From Ferrimonas sp048263965 (GTDB lineage: Bacteria; Pseudomonadota; Gammaproteobacteria; Enterobacterales; Shewanellaceae), in assembly GCF_048263965.1 (NCBI RefSeq), contig NZ_JBLXDO010000002.1, positions 62,001 to 126,000 of the forward strand: a stretch of 64,000 bases of DNA. The letters are read 5' to 3'. Numbering within the stretch: position 1 is the first letter of the stretch; each line of letters starts with the position of its first letter. The notes below the pieces were generated by a model. The model was not told where the DNA came from, did not search any database, and saw only the letters and a program-made list of their open reading frames with translations. The translations under genes were made by a program, and so were the position numbers. This document shows, in pieces, positions 17,530 to 27,389 of the stretch.

Positions 17530-18167
17530 GTTTTCGTGCCCGCAGTGAACTTCTGCAGCTGCTCAGGCAGAGACTGGAGCAGCTCAAGAGTCAGGTCCAG
17601 CAACATGACCAGTCCCTGGCCAACAACACCACCCAGGCCCTGAATCATCAACAGAGATTTCACTCCGCCCTGTTTGACCATACCGGCGCCTCCCTGGCTC
17701 AGTGCCTGCAACGCCTGGAGCAGGATCTGCAGACCCTGAGCCGACTGAGTCAGGCCTCCGACTCCGGTGACACCTTTGAACTGGTGTGCCAACAGTTTTC
17801 CGACCGTTACCAGGCGGTGATGCAGGCGATGAGCGCCACCGGCTTGCAGGCTGCAGGCGCGCGCTTCTCCAGCCGCCGCAAGGGGTTACCCCGACAGGAC
17901 AGCAAGTACCAGTGGATCGCCCGCTCGGTGATGCAGAACAGCCACAGCGCCTATGAGGAGCTGAGAAAGCACCAGAATTGGGCCAACCGTCTTCAACAAA
18001 AGATTCATGAATTGGAACAAAAACTTGATTTGCATCAGGGGACGGAAAAAATCACACTACAGAATGAGATTCTGGCAACGCAAAAGCGGCTTGGCCGTTG
18101 TCGTCAGGCTATGACCTATATTGAAGAACGTATCGCCCGCCTGGAGAAGGGTGGGCAGAAGCACTAA
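17526..18167 (+). CDS. priC: primosomal replication protein PriC
   Basis: 213 residues, highly helical and rich in Gln, Arg and Leu, with the PriC-type N-terminus RSELLQLLRQRLEQLKSQ and the central RFHSALFDHTGASLAQCLQRLEQDL. PriC binds SSB and reloads DnaB at stalled forks. The ATG overlaps the stop of the upstream permease (ATGA), which sets the start. Placement after dinG groups two replication-repair functions. The last third (about 140-213) is more basic and may be a clade-specific extension. Confidence 0.82.
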   Translation: MSFRARSELLQLLRQRLEQLKSQVQQHDQSLANNTTQALNHQQRFHSALFDHTGASLAQCLQRLEQDLQTLSRLSQASDSGDTFELVCQQFSDRYQAVMQAMSATGLQAAGARFSSRRKGLPRQDSKYQWIARSVMQNSHSAYEELRKHQNWANRLQQKIHELEQKLDLHQGTEKITLQNEILATQKRLGRCRQAMTYIEERIARLEKGGQKH

Positions 18168-18177
18168 GGAGCACAGG

Positions 18178-18894
18178 ATGAACAAAGCCTCACTGATGGC
18201 TGCACTAATCGCCGGAGGCATGAGCCTGAACACTCTGGCGGCCGAACTGAACATTCCACTGTCCATGGAGTTCATCGCCGTTAATGGCCAGGAGGTAAAG
18301 TCCAATTTCTTCAGCCACAAAGATGAGCTTGAGCTGGAGAAAGGCGAGCATACTGTGGCCCTGGTCTACAAGGATCTCATCGAAGAGCCCTATGGTGACG
18401 GCCACCAGCGGGTCAACTCCGACCCCTTCCTGCTGCACATCACCATCGACGCCGATGGCGAATATAAACTGCGCCCTGAAACCCCCATCCGCGATCTGAA
18501 GCAGGCCAAGGCCTTCGCCCAGGACCCTAAGGTCAAGGTAACACACTCCGGCGGCCAGCAGGTTCTGTACAGCATCGAGATGACCAGCATCCGCGAGGAG
18601 AGCATCATCGATACCCTGACCAAGGAGCTGACTCCAGAGCAGAAGCATAAGCAGGAAGTGATTGCCGCCACCGCCCCTGCGGGCAGCGCCGCCAGTGCTG
18701 CGGCCGCCACTACCGCGACTGTGGCAACCAGCGCCGTCGCCGCCACCGCGCCCAGCCAGAGCAAGCCAGCCAACCAGGCTCAGCTGCAGGGTGATGTTAA
18801 GCTGAACCCAGAAGCGATGCTCAAGTACTGGTGGCAGCAGGCCGACGAAAAGACTCGCAAAGAGTTTATGACCTGGGCCATCTCCAACATGTAA
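18178..18894 (+). CDS. DUF2057 family secreted protein
   Basis: 238 residues with a signal peptide (MNKASLMAALIAGGMSLNTLA). The DUF2057/YccT-like domain follows (about 22-150): LNIPLSMEFIAVNGQEV, then KGEHTVALVYKD. An Ala/Thr-rich linker (about 160-205) and a short C-terminal helical segment with a WWQQADEKTRKEFMTWAI motif come last. A ribosome site (AAGGAG) lies 7 bases before the ATG. Function of the family is not established. It follows priC by 10 bases. Confidence 0.82.
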   Translation: MNKASLMAALIAGGMSLNTLAAELNIPLSMEFIAVNGQEVKSNFFSHKDELELEKGEHTVALVYKDLIEEPYGDGHQRVNSDPFLLHITIDADGEYKLRPETPIRDLKQAKAFAQDPKVKVTHSGGQQVLYSIEMTSIREESIIDTLTKELTPEQKHKQEVIAATAPAGSAASAAAATTATVATSAVAATAPSQSKPANQAQLQGDVKLNPEAMLKYWWQQADEKTRKEFMTWAISNM

Positions 18895-18997
18895 GGCCCC
18901 GGGGCCTGTTGCTTTCGGGCAAGGGTTCGGCGTCCGAATGACGCCGAGCCTTCCCACTCGGAGACAACCAGGCCCAGCGCCTCCCGCACTGTTGCCC

Positions 18998-19900
18998 ATG
19001 CTGCACTGCGTCTATCACCCCATCTACTCTCAACTGGTGCTGCCGCCCAGCCACGGCTTCCCCATCACCAAGTATCGCCACCTGCGCGATCACCTGCTGG
19101 CCACGCTTCCCGGACAACATCTGCAATGGCACCAGCCCACGCCCCTCTCACCGACAGAGATTCAGCGTTGCCACAGTCCGGAGTACAGCCGGGCCTTCTT
19201 GGAAAACCGCCTGGATGCCAAAGCGATTCGCCGCATGGGCTTTCCCTGGAGCCAGACCCTGGTCGAGCGCACCCTGACTTCGGTGTCCGGTACCTGCCTG
19301 ACTGCCCATCTGGCGTTGGAGCATGGGCTGGCTCTGCACCTGTCCGGGGGCTACCACCATGCCCATTTCGACTTTGGCAGTGGTTACTGTGTTTTTAACG
19401 ATCTGGTGCTGGCTGCGGAGCAGGCACTGAGCCAACCCGGGGTCGAGCGGGTGCTTATCTTCGACCTGGATGTCCACCATGGTGACGGCACCGCGGCGCT
19501 CTGTGCCTCAAGGCCAGAGATCATCACCTGCTCCGTGCACTGCGAGTCCAACTTCCCCAGCCGCAAGCCCCCCTCAGACCTGGACTTTCCTCTTGAAAAA
19601 GGGGTGGGTGATCAGAGCTACCTTCAGACGGTGGATCAGGCCCTGACTCTGGCCCTGAGGCTGCACAGCCCGGATCTGGTTATCTTCGATGCGGGCGTCG
19701 ATGTCCACAAGGGTGATCGCCTGGGCCACCTGGAGGTGAGCGATGAGGGATTACGTCAGCGAGAACAGCTGGTACTATCTAGATGTATGGACGGCGCCAT
19801 CCCCCTGGCCTGTGTTATCGGCGGCGGCTACGACCGCGATCCCGACAGCCTGACCAGACGCCATGCGCAGCTGTTTCAAACCGCCTTTACTCTGGGATAG
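18998..19900 (+). CDS. histone-deacetylase-family hydrolase (class II HDAC/AcuC/AphA-like)
   Basis: 300 residues. Zinc-site and catalytic motifs of the arginase/deacetylase fold are present: GGYHHAHFDFGSGYCVFNDL (catalytic His pair, about 119-123), DLDVHHGDGTA (zinc Asp and His, about 155) and DAGVDVHKGDRLG (zinc Asp, about 245). Bacterial members deacetylate acetylpolyamines or small acetylated compounds; the substrate here is unknown. The ATG at 18998 is chosen since it begins the family's conserved YHP segment. Common in marine gammaproteobacteria. Confidence 0.88.
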   Translation: MLHCVYHPIYSQLVLPPSHGFPITKYRHLRDHLLATLPGQHLQWHQPTPLSPTEIQRCHSPEYSRAFLENRLDAKAIRRMGFPWSQTLVERTLTSVSGTCLTAHLALEHGLALHLSGGYHHAHFDFGSGYCVFNDLVLAAEQALSQPGVERVLIFDLDVHHGDGTAALCASRPEIITCSVHCESNFPSRKPPSDLDFPLEKGVGDQSYLQTVDQALTLALRLHSPDLVIFDAGVDVHKGDRLGHLEVSDEGLRQREQLVLSRCMDGAIPLACVIGGGYDRDPDSLTRRHAQLFQTAFTLG

Positions 19901-19913
19901 AGGACCCTGACAC

Positions 19914-20177
19914 ATGGACGCTGAAATCAGAAACTACTATGAGATCCTGCTGGATCAGACCGTCACTGAACGCAAGCTCAGGGAGAAGTTTGACGACGAC
20001 CAGCTGGCGGATCTCTTCTGCCTTACCCTCAATCAACTTCCCTGCCGCTACATCCGTCATCGGGTGGATCTGAATGCCTACGCCTCCATGGATGAGCTTA
20101 TCGCCATGCAAAAAAACGTGGACGAGGCCCTGAAACGGGCTCAGGAGTACATTGGAAATCACCCCCGTAAAGATTGA
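19914..20177 (+). CDS. ComFB-like protein
   Basis: 87 residues matching the small ComFB (late competence development) family. It has an N-terminal helix (EIRNYYEILLDQTV), a Cys in DLFCLTLNQLPCRYIRH, and the family's VDLNAYASMDELIAMQKNVDEAL end. Two Cys in the centre could bind metal. Recent work on cyanobacterial members links ComFB to cyclic dinucleotide binding; whether this holds here is inference. It starts 13 bases after the hydrolase gene and its end overlaps the next gene. Confidence 0.78.
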   Translation: MDAEIRNYYEILLDQTVTERKLREKFDDDQLADLFCLTLNQLPCRYIRHRVDLNAYASMDELIAMQKNVDEALKRAQEYIGNHPRKD

Positions 20178-20877
20178 ACTCTGGCTGCTGCTGGCGGCCA
20201 GCCTGCCAGCCGTGGCTCAGCCCCTGCCCACCGCCCCTTTTACCGCCTACTACCAGGCGAGCAGCCAGGGGGTGCCCTGCGGTCAGGGCACCCAGAGCCT
20301 GAAGCTGGAGGGACAACAGGCCCTCCTAGAAGGCAGTGGCGATTTCTGCCTGTTCGGCGATGCCAACAACCTCACCCGCATGAGCTGGTTTAACGAGCGC
20401 TGGAACACCGACAGCTTTGCCTCCCAGGTGAAGGGCTGGTTCCCGGTAGTGTACCGGGGCAAACCGGGCGCTCAGGGCACCATGGAGGTACTGGAGGATG
20501 GCGAACTCATCGAGTATCCGGACACCATGCCCCCAGCCATCCAGGGGGCCGCCACCATGTTGCAGAACCTTCCTCTGTTGGCCAAGCCGGGTCAAGACGT
20601 GGTCACCAGCTACACCTGGGGCGATGAGACCCGCCACTACCGCTTCGAGAATCTCGGCTTGACCACACTGCCACTGATGGACAGGAGCGTCACCACTTTG
20701 CACCTTCGCCAAACCCACCCAAGGAAGTCCAGGGTGGCCGATTTCTGGTTTGCACCGGAGTTGGGCAACCAGTTGGCACGCCTTGAGGTCCGCCGCCTGG
20801 GGATCCTGGTGCTCGAAGTTGAGATGACCCAGTTCCACTCCTCGCCCATGCCAATCGCCCGTCCACAGAATCACTAG
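20152..20877 (+). CDS. DUF3108 family periplasmic protein
   Basis: 241 residues. It appears to start with TTG at 20152, because no ATG or GTG lies near the signal-peptide-like N-terminus (IELWLLLAASLPAVAQP). This makes it overlap the ComFB-like gene by 26 bases. The mature protein shows the DUF3108 beta-rich pattern: TAYYQASSQGVP near the start, then RFENLGLTTLPLMDRSVTTLHL. Family role is unknown. A hairpin terminator overlaps its stop codon. Confidence 0.75.
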   Translation: MEITPVKIELWLLLAASLPAVAQPLPTAPFTAYYQASSQGVPCGQGTQSLKLEGQQALLEGSGDFCLFGDANNLTRMSWFNERWNTDSFASQVKGWFPVVYRGKPGAQGTMEVLEDGELIEYPDTMPPAIQGAATMLQNLPLLAKPGQDVVTSYTWGDETRHYRFENLGLTTLPLMDRSVTTLHLRQTHPRKSRVADFWFAPELGNQLARLEVRRLGILVLEVEMTQFHSSPMPIARPQNH

Positions 20878-20896
20878 CCCCGCGCACGGCGGGGCT
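20876..20896 (+). terminator. terminator hairpin between convergent genes
   Basis: An 8-bp stem (AGCCCCGC / GCGGGGCT) with a 5-base loop overlaps the DUF3108 stop codon. There is no long T-run. It lies between convergent genes and may serve both. Confidence 0.6.
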
Positions 20897-20912
20897 GTGC
20901 TCAGGCAGAGCC

Positions 20913-23900
20913 TCAGGGCGCCAGCACCGCCAACGCCTGAATCTCATCGGCGGTCAGGGCACGATCATACAGGCGCACCTCATCCAGGGTGCCCCTCATG
21001 AACTCCGCGACGCCGCCCGCTCCACCAAACAGCAGATCTCCAGGCCCATCGGCGGACTGCGCCGCCCCTGTGCCCACCAAGGTACCATTGAGGTAGAAGC
21101 TGCGGCTGCCAGAGACACCATCCTGAATCAGGGTCAGCTGCTGCCAGCCACTTCGCGCCACCGGTCCTTTGATGTTGGAGGGCCCACCAAAGATCCAGCG
21201 GTCATAGGAGGCCACCCACAATCCGTACCAAGGAGCCTCGTCCCTGGACTTGGTCACCGCACCGGCCCAGCCTCCCTGATCCCCATCCAGGCTCACCCAG
21301 ACAGACAGAGAGAAACTGGCTCCGGCGCTAAAGGCCAGTTGAGGGTCATGGGCCACCCGCACCAGATCGTCCACACCATCGAAGTAGAGGCCATTGGCGG
21401 ACCAGCCTGGTACCCGGACGGCACCACTGATGTCACCCACCAGCCCGGAACCCGACGCATCCAGCACCTGACTTCCGCCGGTTTCATCCATGGGCCAGTA
21501 GCCCACCAGCCCGGCGCTGGGCAAGCCGTCCCCCGGCAGATCCAGATTGAACTGGGCAGAGCTGACGCTGCTACTGACCCCATCGAGGATGGCCACCGCC
21601 TGAAGGGTCAGGCTCTGACCAACCAGGATGGGCACCTGATACAGATCGGAACCGGCATCCGGCGTCGATCCATCCAGGGTGTAATGGATGGCCGCACCGG
21701 AGTCCGCACTCAGGGTCACGGTCACCTCCGAGGTGAAGTCTCCGCCATTGGGGTCGATCACAGGCGGGCTCACCACCGCCGGTTCACTCCAGGTCACGCT
21801 GACCTGATCCGAGGCTTCGGGGTTGGTGAGAGCCTGATGATTGGCATCCACCAGCCACACCCGCATCACATGAGTGCCTGCCGTGCCCTGGCCGAAGTCG
21901 TAACTGGTCAGCCCGGTATCGTGCAGGGGCACATAGGGCTGATCATCCAGCTGCACATGGATGTGATCGAAACCGCTCTGATCGCCGGAGGTCTGCCACT
22001 GAACCACCAGATTTCCGGTCAACTGAGCCCCCTCCTGCGGCGAAGTGATGGTTACCGTCGGCGGCACGTAGGGCACTATGCTCAGCTGCACCTGGGCGGT
22101 GTTACTCAGGTTGCCCTGAAGATCCGCCACCCGGTAACTGAAGCTGTCGGTGGTGGTGGCACTGCCATCATGCTGATAGCTGGCCACGCCGGTAACCCCA
22201 TCAATCTGCAGATCGCCGTAGGCGGGCGCACTCATCAGCTCCACCGAACTGCCGTCCAGCCCCAGTGTCGCGCTGTCGTTGGCCAGCAGATCGATGCTGG
22301 TACCCTCGCCCTGTGCCACAGAGGCAGTGTCGTCCAATGCCACCACACTGGCCGCACCCGGCTCCAGGTTATACAGGCCAGTCACCTCCCCGGCATCCAG
22401 GGCACGACTGTAGAGGCGAACCTCATCCAGCACACCACTGAAGTGTTCACTGACGCCCAGGGTGCCGCCAAAGATCAGATCGCCGCCGCCATTGGCCTGC
22501 TGGGCACTGCCCTCGGCATTGAAGGCCCCGTCCAGGTAGAGATAACGATTGCCCGCGCTCTGAACCAGCACCAGATGGTGCCAGCCTGCGCTGATCTTAC
22601 TGCCACTGATGTTTTGTGGCCCACCTGAGGTCCAGCGGCGGTTGCTCGCCACCCAGATGCCGTACCAGGGCTCCTGATCTCTGGACTTGGTCACCACGCC
22701 AGACCAGCCGGACTGGCTGCCAATGCCCTGGGCCCAAAACGCCAGGGTAAAATCATCGCCACTGCCAAAGGCAAAGGCACTGCTGTGAGGCACCTGAACC
22801 AGATCATCCACTCCGTCGAAACTCAGCCCCTGACCAAAGCGGCCGGTGACCACCTGGGCGCCCAGAATCACCCCGTCGTTCTGGTTGCCCGAGCTGTCGA
22901 CGGCGGTCTGGGCTGAGCCGGAGTCCATGGCCCAGTAGCCCACCAGAGTCGGATCACCGCCACTGTGGTCCAGCACGGTCACCGTCACCGAATCGCTGGC
23001 CTCGGGATTGGCCAGAGGCTGATGATCCGGAGTCACCAGCCAGACGTCGACAGTGTGCTCGCCAGGGTCGACCTGGCCGAAGTCGTAACTGGTGAGGCCG
23101 GTGTCGTGCAGGGTGACGTGGGGATTGTCATCCAGGCGCACATGGATATGGTCATACAGGGTTCCGTCCCCGGACAGTTGCCATTGAACCAGCAGATTGC
23201 CGCTCACCTGGGCGCCATCCTGGGGCGAGGTAATGGTTACCGTCGGCGGCAGGTAGGCCTCGACGGCGATGGACACCGCCGTAGCGGCCGACCAGGCGCC
23301 GGTGGTGTCCTGCACCCGATAACTGAAGCCGTCATCCAGGGAGCCGCCGTTGTGGCTGTAACTGATCACCCCGGTGCTGCTGTTGATGGCGGTGATGTTG
23401 CCCTGATCCGGAGAGGTCAGCACCTCGACCGTGGAGGGATCCAGCCCGGCGATGGCCGAATCGTTGGCCAGCACATCGATCTCCACACTGGCGCCGCTGG
23501 AGATCTGCACCCAGTCCGGCGCAGTGACAGGTCCGGCTGCCGGCGGGGCGGTAGCCGCCAGTACCTCAACCTCCTGGAGGGTGAGCGCCCGATCATAGAT
23601 ACGAATCTCGTCCAGCACCCCATCGAAGAACTCGGTCACACCGGCAGCACCGCCAAACCAGAGTTCACCGCTGCCTTCCCCAAACTGGGCATCCAGAGTG
23701 CCGGCCAGTACGCCGTCCACATAGAGCCAGCGGCTGTCGACCAGGGCATCCTGCACCAGGGCCAGATGATGCCAACCGCCGCTGATGGGGCCATCAAATA
23801 TGGCGTTGGGACCGCCGGCGGCCCAGGCATCCCAGGAGGTGATCCATAAGCCATACCAGGGGGCACTCTCTCTGGACTTGGTCACCAGACCCGCCCAGCC

Positions 23901-26900
23901 TCCCTGGCCGCCATCGGGCTGGACCCAGGCACTGAGAGAGAAACTCTGGAACAGGGTGAACGCCAGCTGGCTGCTGTGGGGAACCACGACACGGTCATCC
24001 ACGCCATCGAAGCGCAGGCCACCACCGTCCCAGCCAGAGACCCAGGAGGCCCCGTTGAGCTGGCCATCATGGCCATTGCCGGACGCATCCCCGATGAAGG
24101 TCCCCCCCGCCTCGTTCAGGGGCCAATACCCCACCAGGCCATTGATGGGGAAACCATTATCGGGCGGCGACAGCTGATAGGTCTGGGACGCCACCTGTGA
24201 TGGCACGTAACCGTCCCGGTAGCCCCACACCTTGAGGGTGGCACTCTCCTCCAGAGTCAGGTTGCCACCACTGGTCGGTGAACTCAGATCCGGGTCACTG
24301 CCGTCTAAGGTGTAATGGAAGGTGACCCCGGATGTTGAGGAGCTGAGGGTCACCGCCAGTGGCGCGGTATAGTCCCCGCCTGAAGGCGAGATCACCGGCG
24401 TCGCCACAACCGGGGTGCCACCCTCCAGGGTAATGGTGATCGCCACAGTAGCCGGCTCAGAAACAAAGCCGTCAACATCGGCGACCCGGTACTGGAAGCT
24501 GACGCTGCCCGAGGTGGTAATCGAGGGTTGATACTGCACCCGTCCGGTGCCAGGAAGCAGGGTCACCAAGCCACTGGCCGGCTGACTGAGCAGAGTCAGA
24601 GAGTTCACATTGATGCCGGTGTCGTCGGTGTCATTGGCCAGAAGGTCCACCTCTACGGTGCCTCCCACCGCCACCGTGGCGCTGTCATCATTGGCATCGG
24701 GTGGCGACACACTGTCGCAATCCGGATAAAGGGTGGACACCGCCGTAGTCGACAGGCCGTGATCATCGGTGACCGTCAGGCTGATGCGGTAGAAATAGGT
24801 CTCGCCGTCACACCCCGCCGGGGCGATCTGCACCTGACTGGCGCAGTCAGTATCCACCGGGTCTTCATGGGTGTGATTGTTGTGATGCAGCACCGTCTGC
24901 CAGGCGCAACTCAGTTCACTGCTGCCATGTTCGTTGTCACTGATCTGGGCAGTGAGGTCATAGAGGGTGTCACTGCCAAGGGGATACAGGGTGCCATCGG
25001 CGGGAGAGGTGATGCTCACCTGAGGTGGTGTGTTGTTCAGGCTGACCAGCACGGTATCGGTGTCGCTCTGAGCCGGCGAGCCATCATCCGTGGCCGTCAG
25101 AGTGGCAATGAAACTGATAGGGTTGTCATTTGGGGCGTTGTACTGGTGGCTGGGAGAAGCGCCGCTGCCGTTGTCCCCATCACCAAACTGCCAGGCAAAG
25201 CTCAGGTTGTCGTTATCAGGATCAGAGGAACCTGCGGATGAGAACTGCACCGTCAGAGGACTGGGACCATACCTTGGTGTGGCTGAGGCCACCGCCGTGG
25301 GCACCCGATTGCCCCCAGGGGCATAGCTGATCCGGTAGATAAAGGTGGCCCAGCTGATGTAATAGAGACGACCATCGGCGGGGTGGGTGGCGATAAACAC
25401 CACGCCACCGGCGTCTGAGGCGAAGGGGCGCACTTGGGTGACCCGGTCATTGTCATCCATCACGAAATTACGCAGCCACTGGCCACCGAAGTCTCCGTGA
25501 AAATAGGTGTTGTGGTAGATCTCAGGGAACTCACCACTGAGATACCACGCCCCTCCGGTGGAGGCATTTCCGGCAAAAGGCGTCCCCTGGGTCAATACCT
25601 CCGTGGTTCCGGGCACAGGCTCACCGACACCGACGGCCACCGGTGCGCCGCTGCCGTCAAACGCGGGGTAGCGGGTCTGGGGTTCATCATGGAACCAGTC
25701 CAGACTGGGGCGTCGATGCTCGAACACCGGCACCGAGGTGATCTGGCCGCTACCACAAGGGTTGGGGAAACTGGGTGTGCTCAGGGTCTCCTGAACAATC
25801 AGGTCGGTAAATTTTACATCGCACCCCAAGGCCTCAGAGGCCTGGGCGCTGTTGGGGGACGCGTAGTAGTACCCGCTCTGGATGGTCATCCCTTCGTAGG
25901 CGGGCCAGCCGAAGTTGATGTTGGGGCCCTCCACCACCAGAAACTCCTCCCAGCGGCTCAGTCCCACATCGCCAACATAAAGCACCCCCGGATTGCCATC
26001 ATCCGGGTTGTGACTGCCGGTTCCGGGCTTCAATGACATGCGGTAAGGGTTGCGCAGCCCCAGGGCCCACATTCTGGAGGCGGGAGAGCGAGGTGCGGCA
26101 CCATCAAAGTAGGGGTTGCTGGCCACCCCGTCACCGCTGGCGGGATCGATGCGCAAGATCTTACCGTTGTGGGAATTTACCATCTGGGCCCGGTAGGCCC
26201 CGACGTTTTCGTCAGGCCGCAATATCCCTTCGGCCAGGGCGTCCAGATAAGCACTCTCTTCGGCGCTGCCGACATCGGTGGAGGCATAACTGGCCCCATC
26301 CCCGAAGGCCACCAGCAGGGTACCATCGGTACCAAACACCAGTTGGCCGATGCCATGGGTCTGGTGGGTCATCGGCATCCCCGTGGTGGGAGACTCACCA
26401 ATCAGCACCTTGCGACTGGCGTAATCCACAGCGGTGGCCCCGGAAAAATCGCTGGCACCCTGGGGTTTGATGGCGGTATATCGCACCACTCGCCCTATGG
26501 TGGCCTGAGTGACCTGGATAGTCAGGTTGGGGTCATAACCGGAATCACAGATGGGCTCCCCGACCCCGGAGGCGGGCTCAACACAATGCAACAGGTGGTG
26601 TCTGTCGACGATGTAGCCGATGTAGACGTAACCGTTTTCTTCATACTGAGGATCCAGTGCAAACCCCAACAGGCCATGGTCCCGCCAGGCCAGCACCTCA
26701 TCCGCGATGTCCAGAAATGGGCTGAAGACCGGATTGGATTCATCGATGATCCACACCCTTCCATCACGCTCCCAGGCGTAGATGCGATCGCCGGCTTCCG
26801 AAAAAGCCAGCCCCACTACCCCTGACCACCCCTGGCCATCCGGCCTGGCAAGTGTCTCTTCCGTGAAATCTTGGTCATCCAGCAATGCCGACCAGGCCGG

Positions 26901-26966
26901 CATTGTCCAGCCCCCAACCGCCAGGAGCAACAGAAAAGACGCTAACCAGTTGCGCATAGCCTTCAC
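20913..26966 (-). CDS. giant secreted PQQ-type sugar-dehydrogenase-like protein with PKD, chitobiase-like and three LamG modules
   Basis: 2017 residues with a signal peptide (cleavage near residue 27, PAWSA). About 40-560 resembles the six-bladed soluble glucose/sorbosone dehydrogenase (GSDH) beta-propeller (GLLGFALDPQYEENGYVYIGY, RNPYRMSLKPGTG). Next comes a PKD domain (about 575-660, with FAWQFGDGDNGSG). Then follow cadherin- or Ig-like segments with repeated VDLLANDT / IDVLANDS motifs, two chitobiase C-terminal-like segments with FHYTLDGSDP or IHYTLDGSTP, and three concanavalin/LamG domains each opening GLVGYWP- or LVGYWAM-. The order suggests a surface or secreted enzyme with carbohydrate-binding modules. 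Redox activity is inferred from family only. Confidence 0.82.
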   Translation of the reverse strand: MKAMRNWLASFLLLLAVGGWTMPAWSALLDDQDFTEETLARPDGQGWSGVVGLAFSEAGDRIYAWERDGRVWIIDESNPVFSPFLDIADEVLAWRDHGLLGFALDPQYEENGYVYIGYIVDRHHLLHCVEPASGVGEPICDSGYDPNLTIQVTQATIGRVVRYTAIKPQGASDFSGATAVDYASRKVLIGESPTTGMPMTHQTHGIGQLVFGTDGTLLVAFGDGASYASTDVGSAEESAYLDALAEGILRPDENVGAYRAQMVNSHNGKILRIDPASGDGVASNPYFDGAAPRSPASRMWALGLRNPYRMSLKPGTGSHNPDDGNPGVLYVGDVGLSRWEEFLVVEGPNINFGWPAYEGMTIQSGYYYASPNSAQASEALGCDVKFTDLIVQETLSTPSFPNPCGSGQITSVPVFEHRRPSLDWFHDEPQTRYPAFDGSGAPVAVGVGEPVPGTTEVLTQGTPFAGNASTGGAWYLSGEFPEIYHNTYFHGDFGGQWLRNFVMDDNDRVTQVRPFASDAGGVVFIATHPADGRLYYISWATFIYRISYAPGGNRVPTAVASATPRYGPSPLTVQFSSAGSSDPDNDNLSFAWQFGDGDNGSGASPSHQYNAPNDNPISFIATLTATDDGSPAQSDTDTVLVSLNNTPPQVSITSPADGTLYPLGSDTLYDLTAQISDNEHGSSELSCAWQTVLHHNNHTHEDPVDTDCASQVQIAPAGCDGETYFYRISLTVTDDHGLSTTAVSTLYPDCDSVSPPDANDDSATVAVGGTVEVDLLANDTDDTGINVNSLTLLSQPASGLVTLLPGTGRVQYQPSITTSGSVSFQYRVADVDGFVSEPATVAITITLEGGTPVVATPVISPSGGDYTAPLAVTLSSSTSGVTFHYTLDGSDPDLSSPTSGGNLTLEESATLKVWGYRDGYVPSQVASQTYQLSPPDNGFPINGLVGYWPLNEAGGTFIGDASGNGHDGQLNGASWVSGWDGGGLRFDGVDDRVVVPHSSQLAFTLFQSFSLSAWVQPDGGQGGWAGLVTKSRESAPWYGLWITSWDAWAAGGPNAIFDGPISGGWHHLALVQDALVDSRWLYVDGVLAGTLDAQFGEGSGELWFGGAAGVTEFFDGVLDEIRIYDRALTLQEVEVLAATAPPAAGPVTAPDWVQISSGASVEIDVLANDSAIAGLDPSTVEVLTSPDQGNITAINSSTGVISYSHNGGSLDDGFSYRVQDTTGAWSAATAVSIAVEAYLPPTVTITSPQDGAQVSGNLLVQWQLSGDGTLYDHIHVRLDDNPHVTLHDTGLTSYDFGQVDPGEHTVDVWLVTPDHQPLANPEASDSVTVTVLDHSGGDPTLVGYWAMDSGSAQTAVDSSGNQNDGVILGAQVVTGRFGQGLSFDGVDDLVQVPHSSAFAFGSGDDFTLAFWAQGIGSQSGWSGVVTKSRDQEPWYGIWVASNRRWTSGGPQNISGSKISAGWHHLVLVQSAGNRYLYLDGAFNAEGSAQQANGGGDLIFGGTLGVSEHFSGVLDEVRLYSRALDAGEVTGLYNLEPGAASVVALDDTASVAQGEGTSIDLLANDSATLGLDGSSVELMSAPAYGDLQIDGVTGVASYQHDGSATTTDSFSYRVADLQGNLSNTAQVQLSIVPYVPPTVTITSPQEGAQLTGNLVVQWQTSGDQSGFDHIHVQLDDQPYVPLHDTGLTSYDFGQGTAGTHVMRVWLVDANHQALTNPEASDQVSVTWSEPAVVSPPVIDPNGGDFTSEVTVTLSADSGAAIHYTLDGSTPDAGSDLYQVPILVGQSLTLQAVAILDGVSSSVSSAQFNLDLPGDGLPSAGLVGYWPMDETGGSQVLDASGSGLVGDISGAVRVPGWSANGLYFDGVDDLVRVAHDPQLAFSAGASFSLSVWVSLDGDQGGWAGAVTKSRDEAPWYGLWVASYDRWIFGGPSNIKGPVARSGWQQLTLIQDGVSGSRSFYLNGTLVGTGAAQSADGPGDLLFGGAGGVAEFMRGTLDEVRLYDRALTADEIQALAVLAP

Positions 26967-27389
26967 CCGTTGTCATTTCAGGTCCAAAGTCCCGGCTTAT
27001 CCACATAGAATTTATGGTCTTACCGAGCTGAATTGAATTGAGTGTAGTCGAGGCCACTAGGGCAACAGCTGAAAAAGTGTCATGGCTTTTAAGGCTTTCC
27101 AATAAACACAAATGGTGAATTCTGGATAACTGTTTGAAGCATTGGGACAAGTGTGGACAACCCATCGCTGACGGGGCCAGGGAAAAAATCTCACACAGGG
27201 ACAACAGTCGGGGAGCTAAAAAGAAACTACCCCAAGGAGGCGGTGCCTGGAGTCCAACTTCTGGTTTAAAGGACGGAACGGGCGGCGACTTGAAGTTTCC
27301 CTGGTGCACTTCTAACCTGAGCTGTTATCCGTGCCTCAGCCCGCTCTGCCAGGCTGAGCCTATCAAACAGATAACGCTTGGAGGAACCC
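26967..27389. other. divergent intergenic region between the giant secreted protein and the haemoglobin gene
   Basis: About 420 bases that must contain promoters for both genes. I see no further gene and no operator I can name. Confidence 0.4.

Noticed and set aside
21339..22628. 429-codon plus-strand open frame and similar ones up to 26825
   Set aside because: Antisense to the 2017-residue secreted protein; no recognisable domain.
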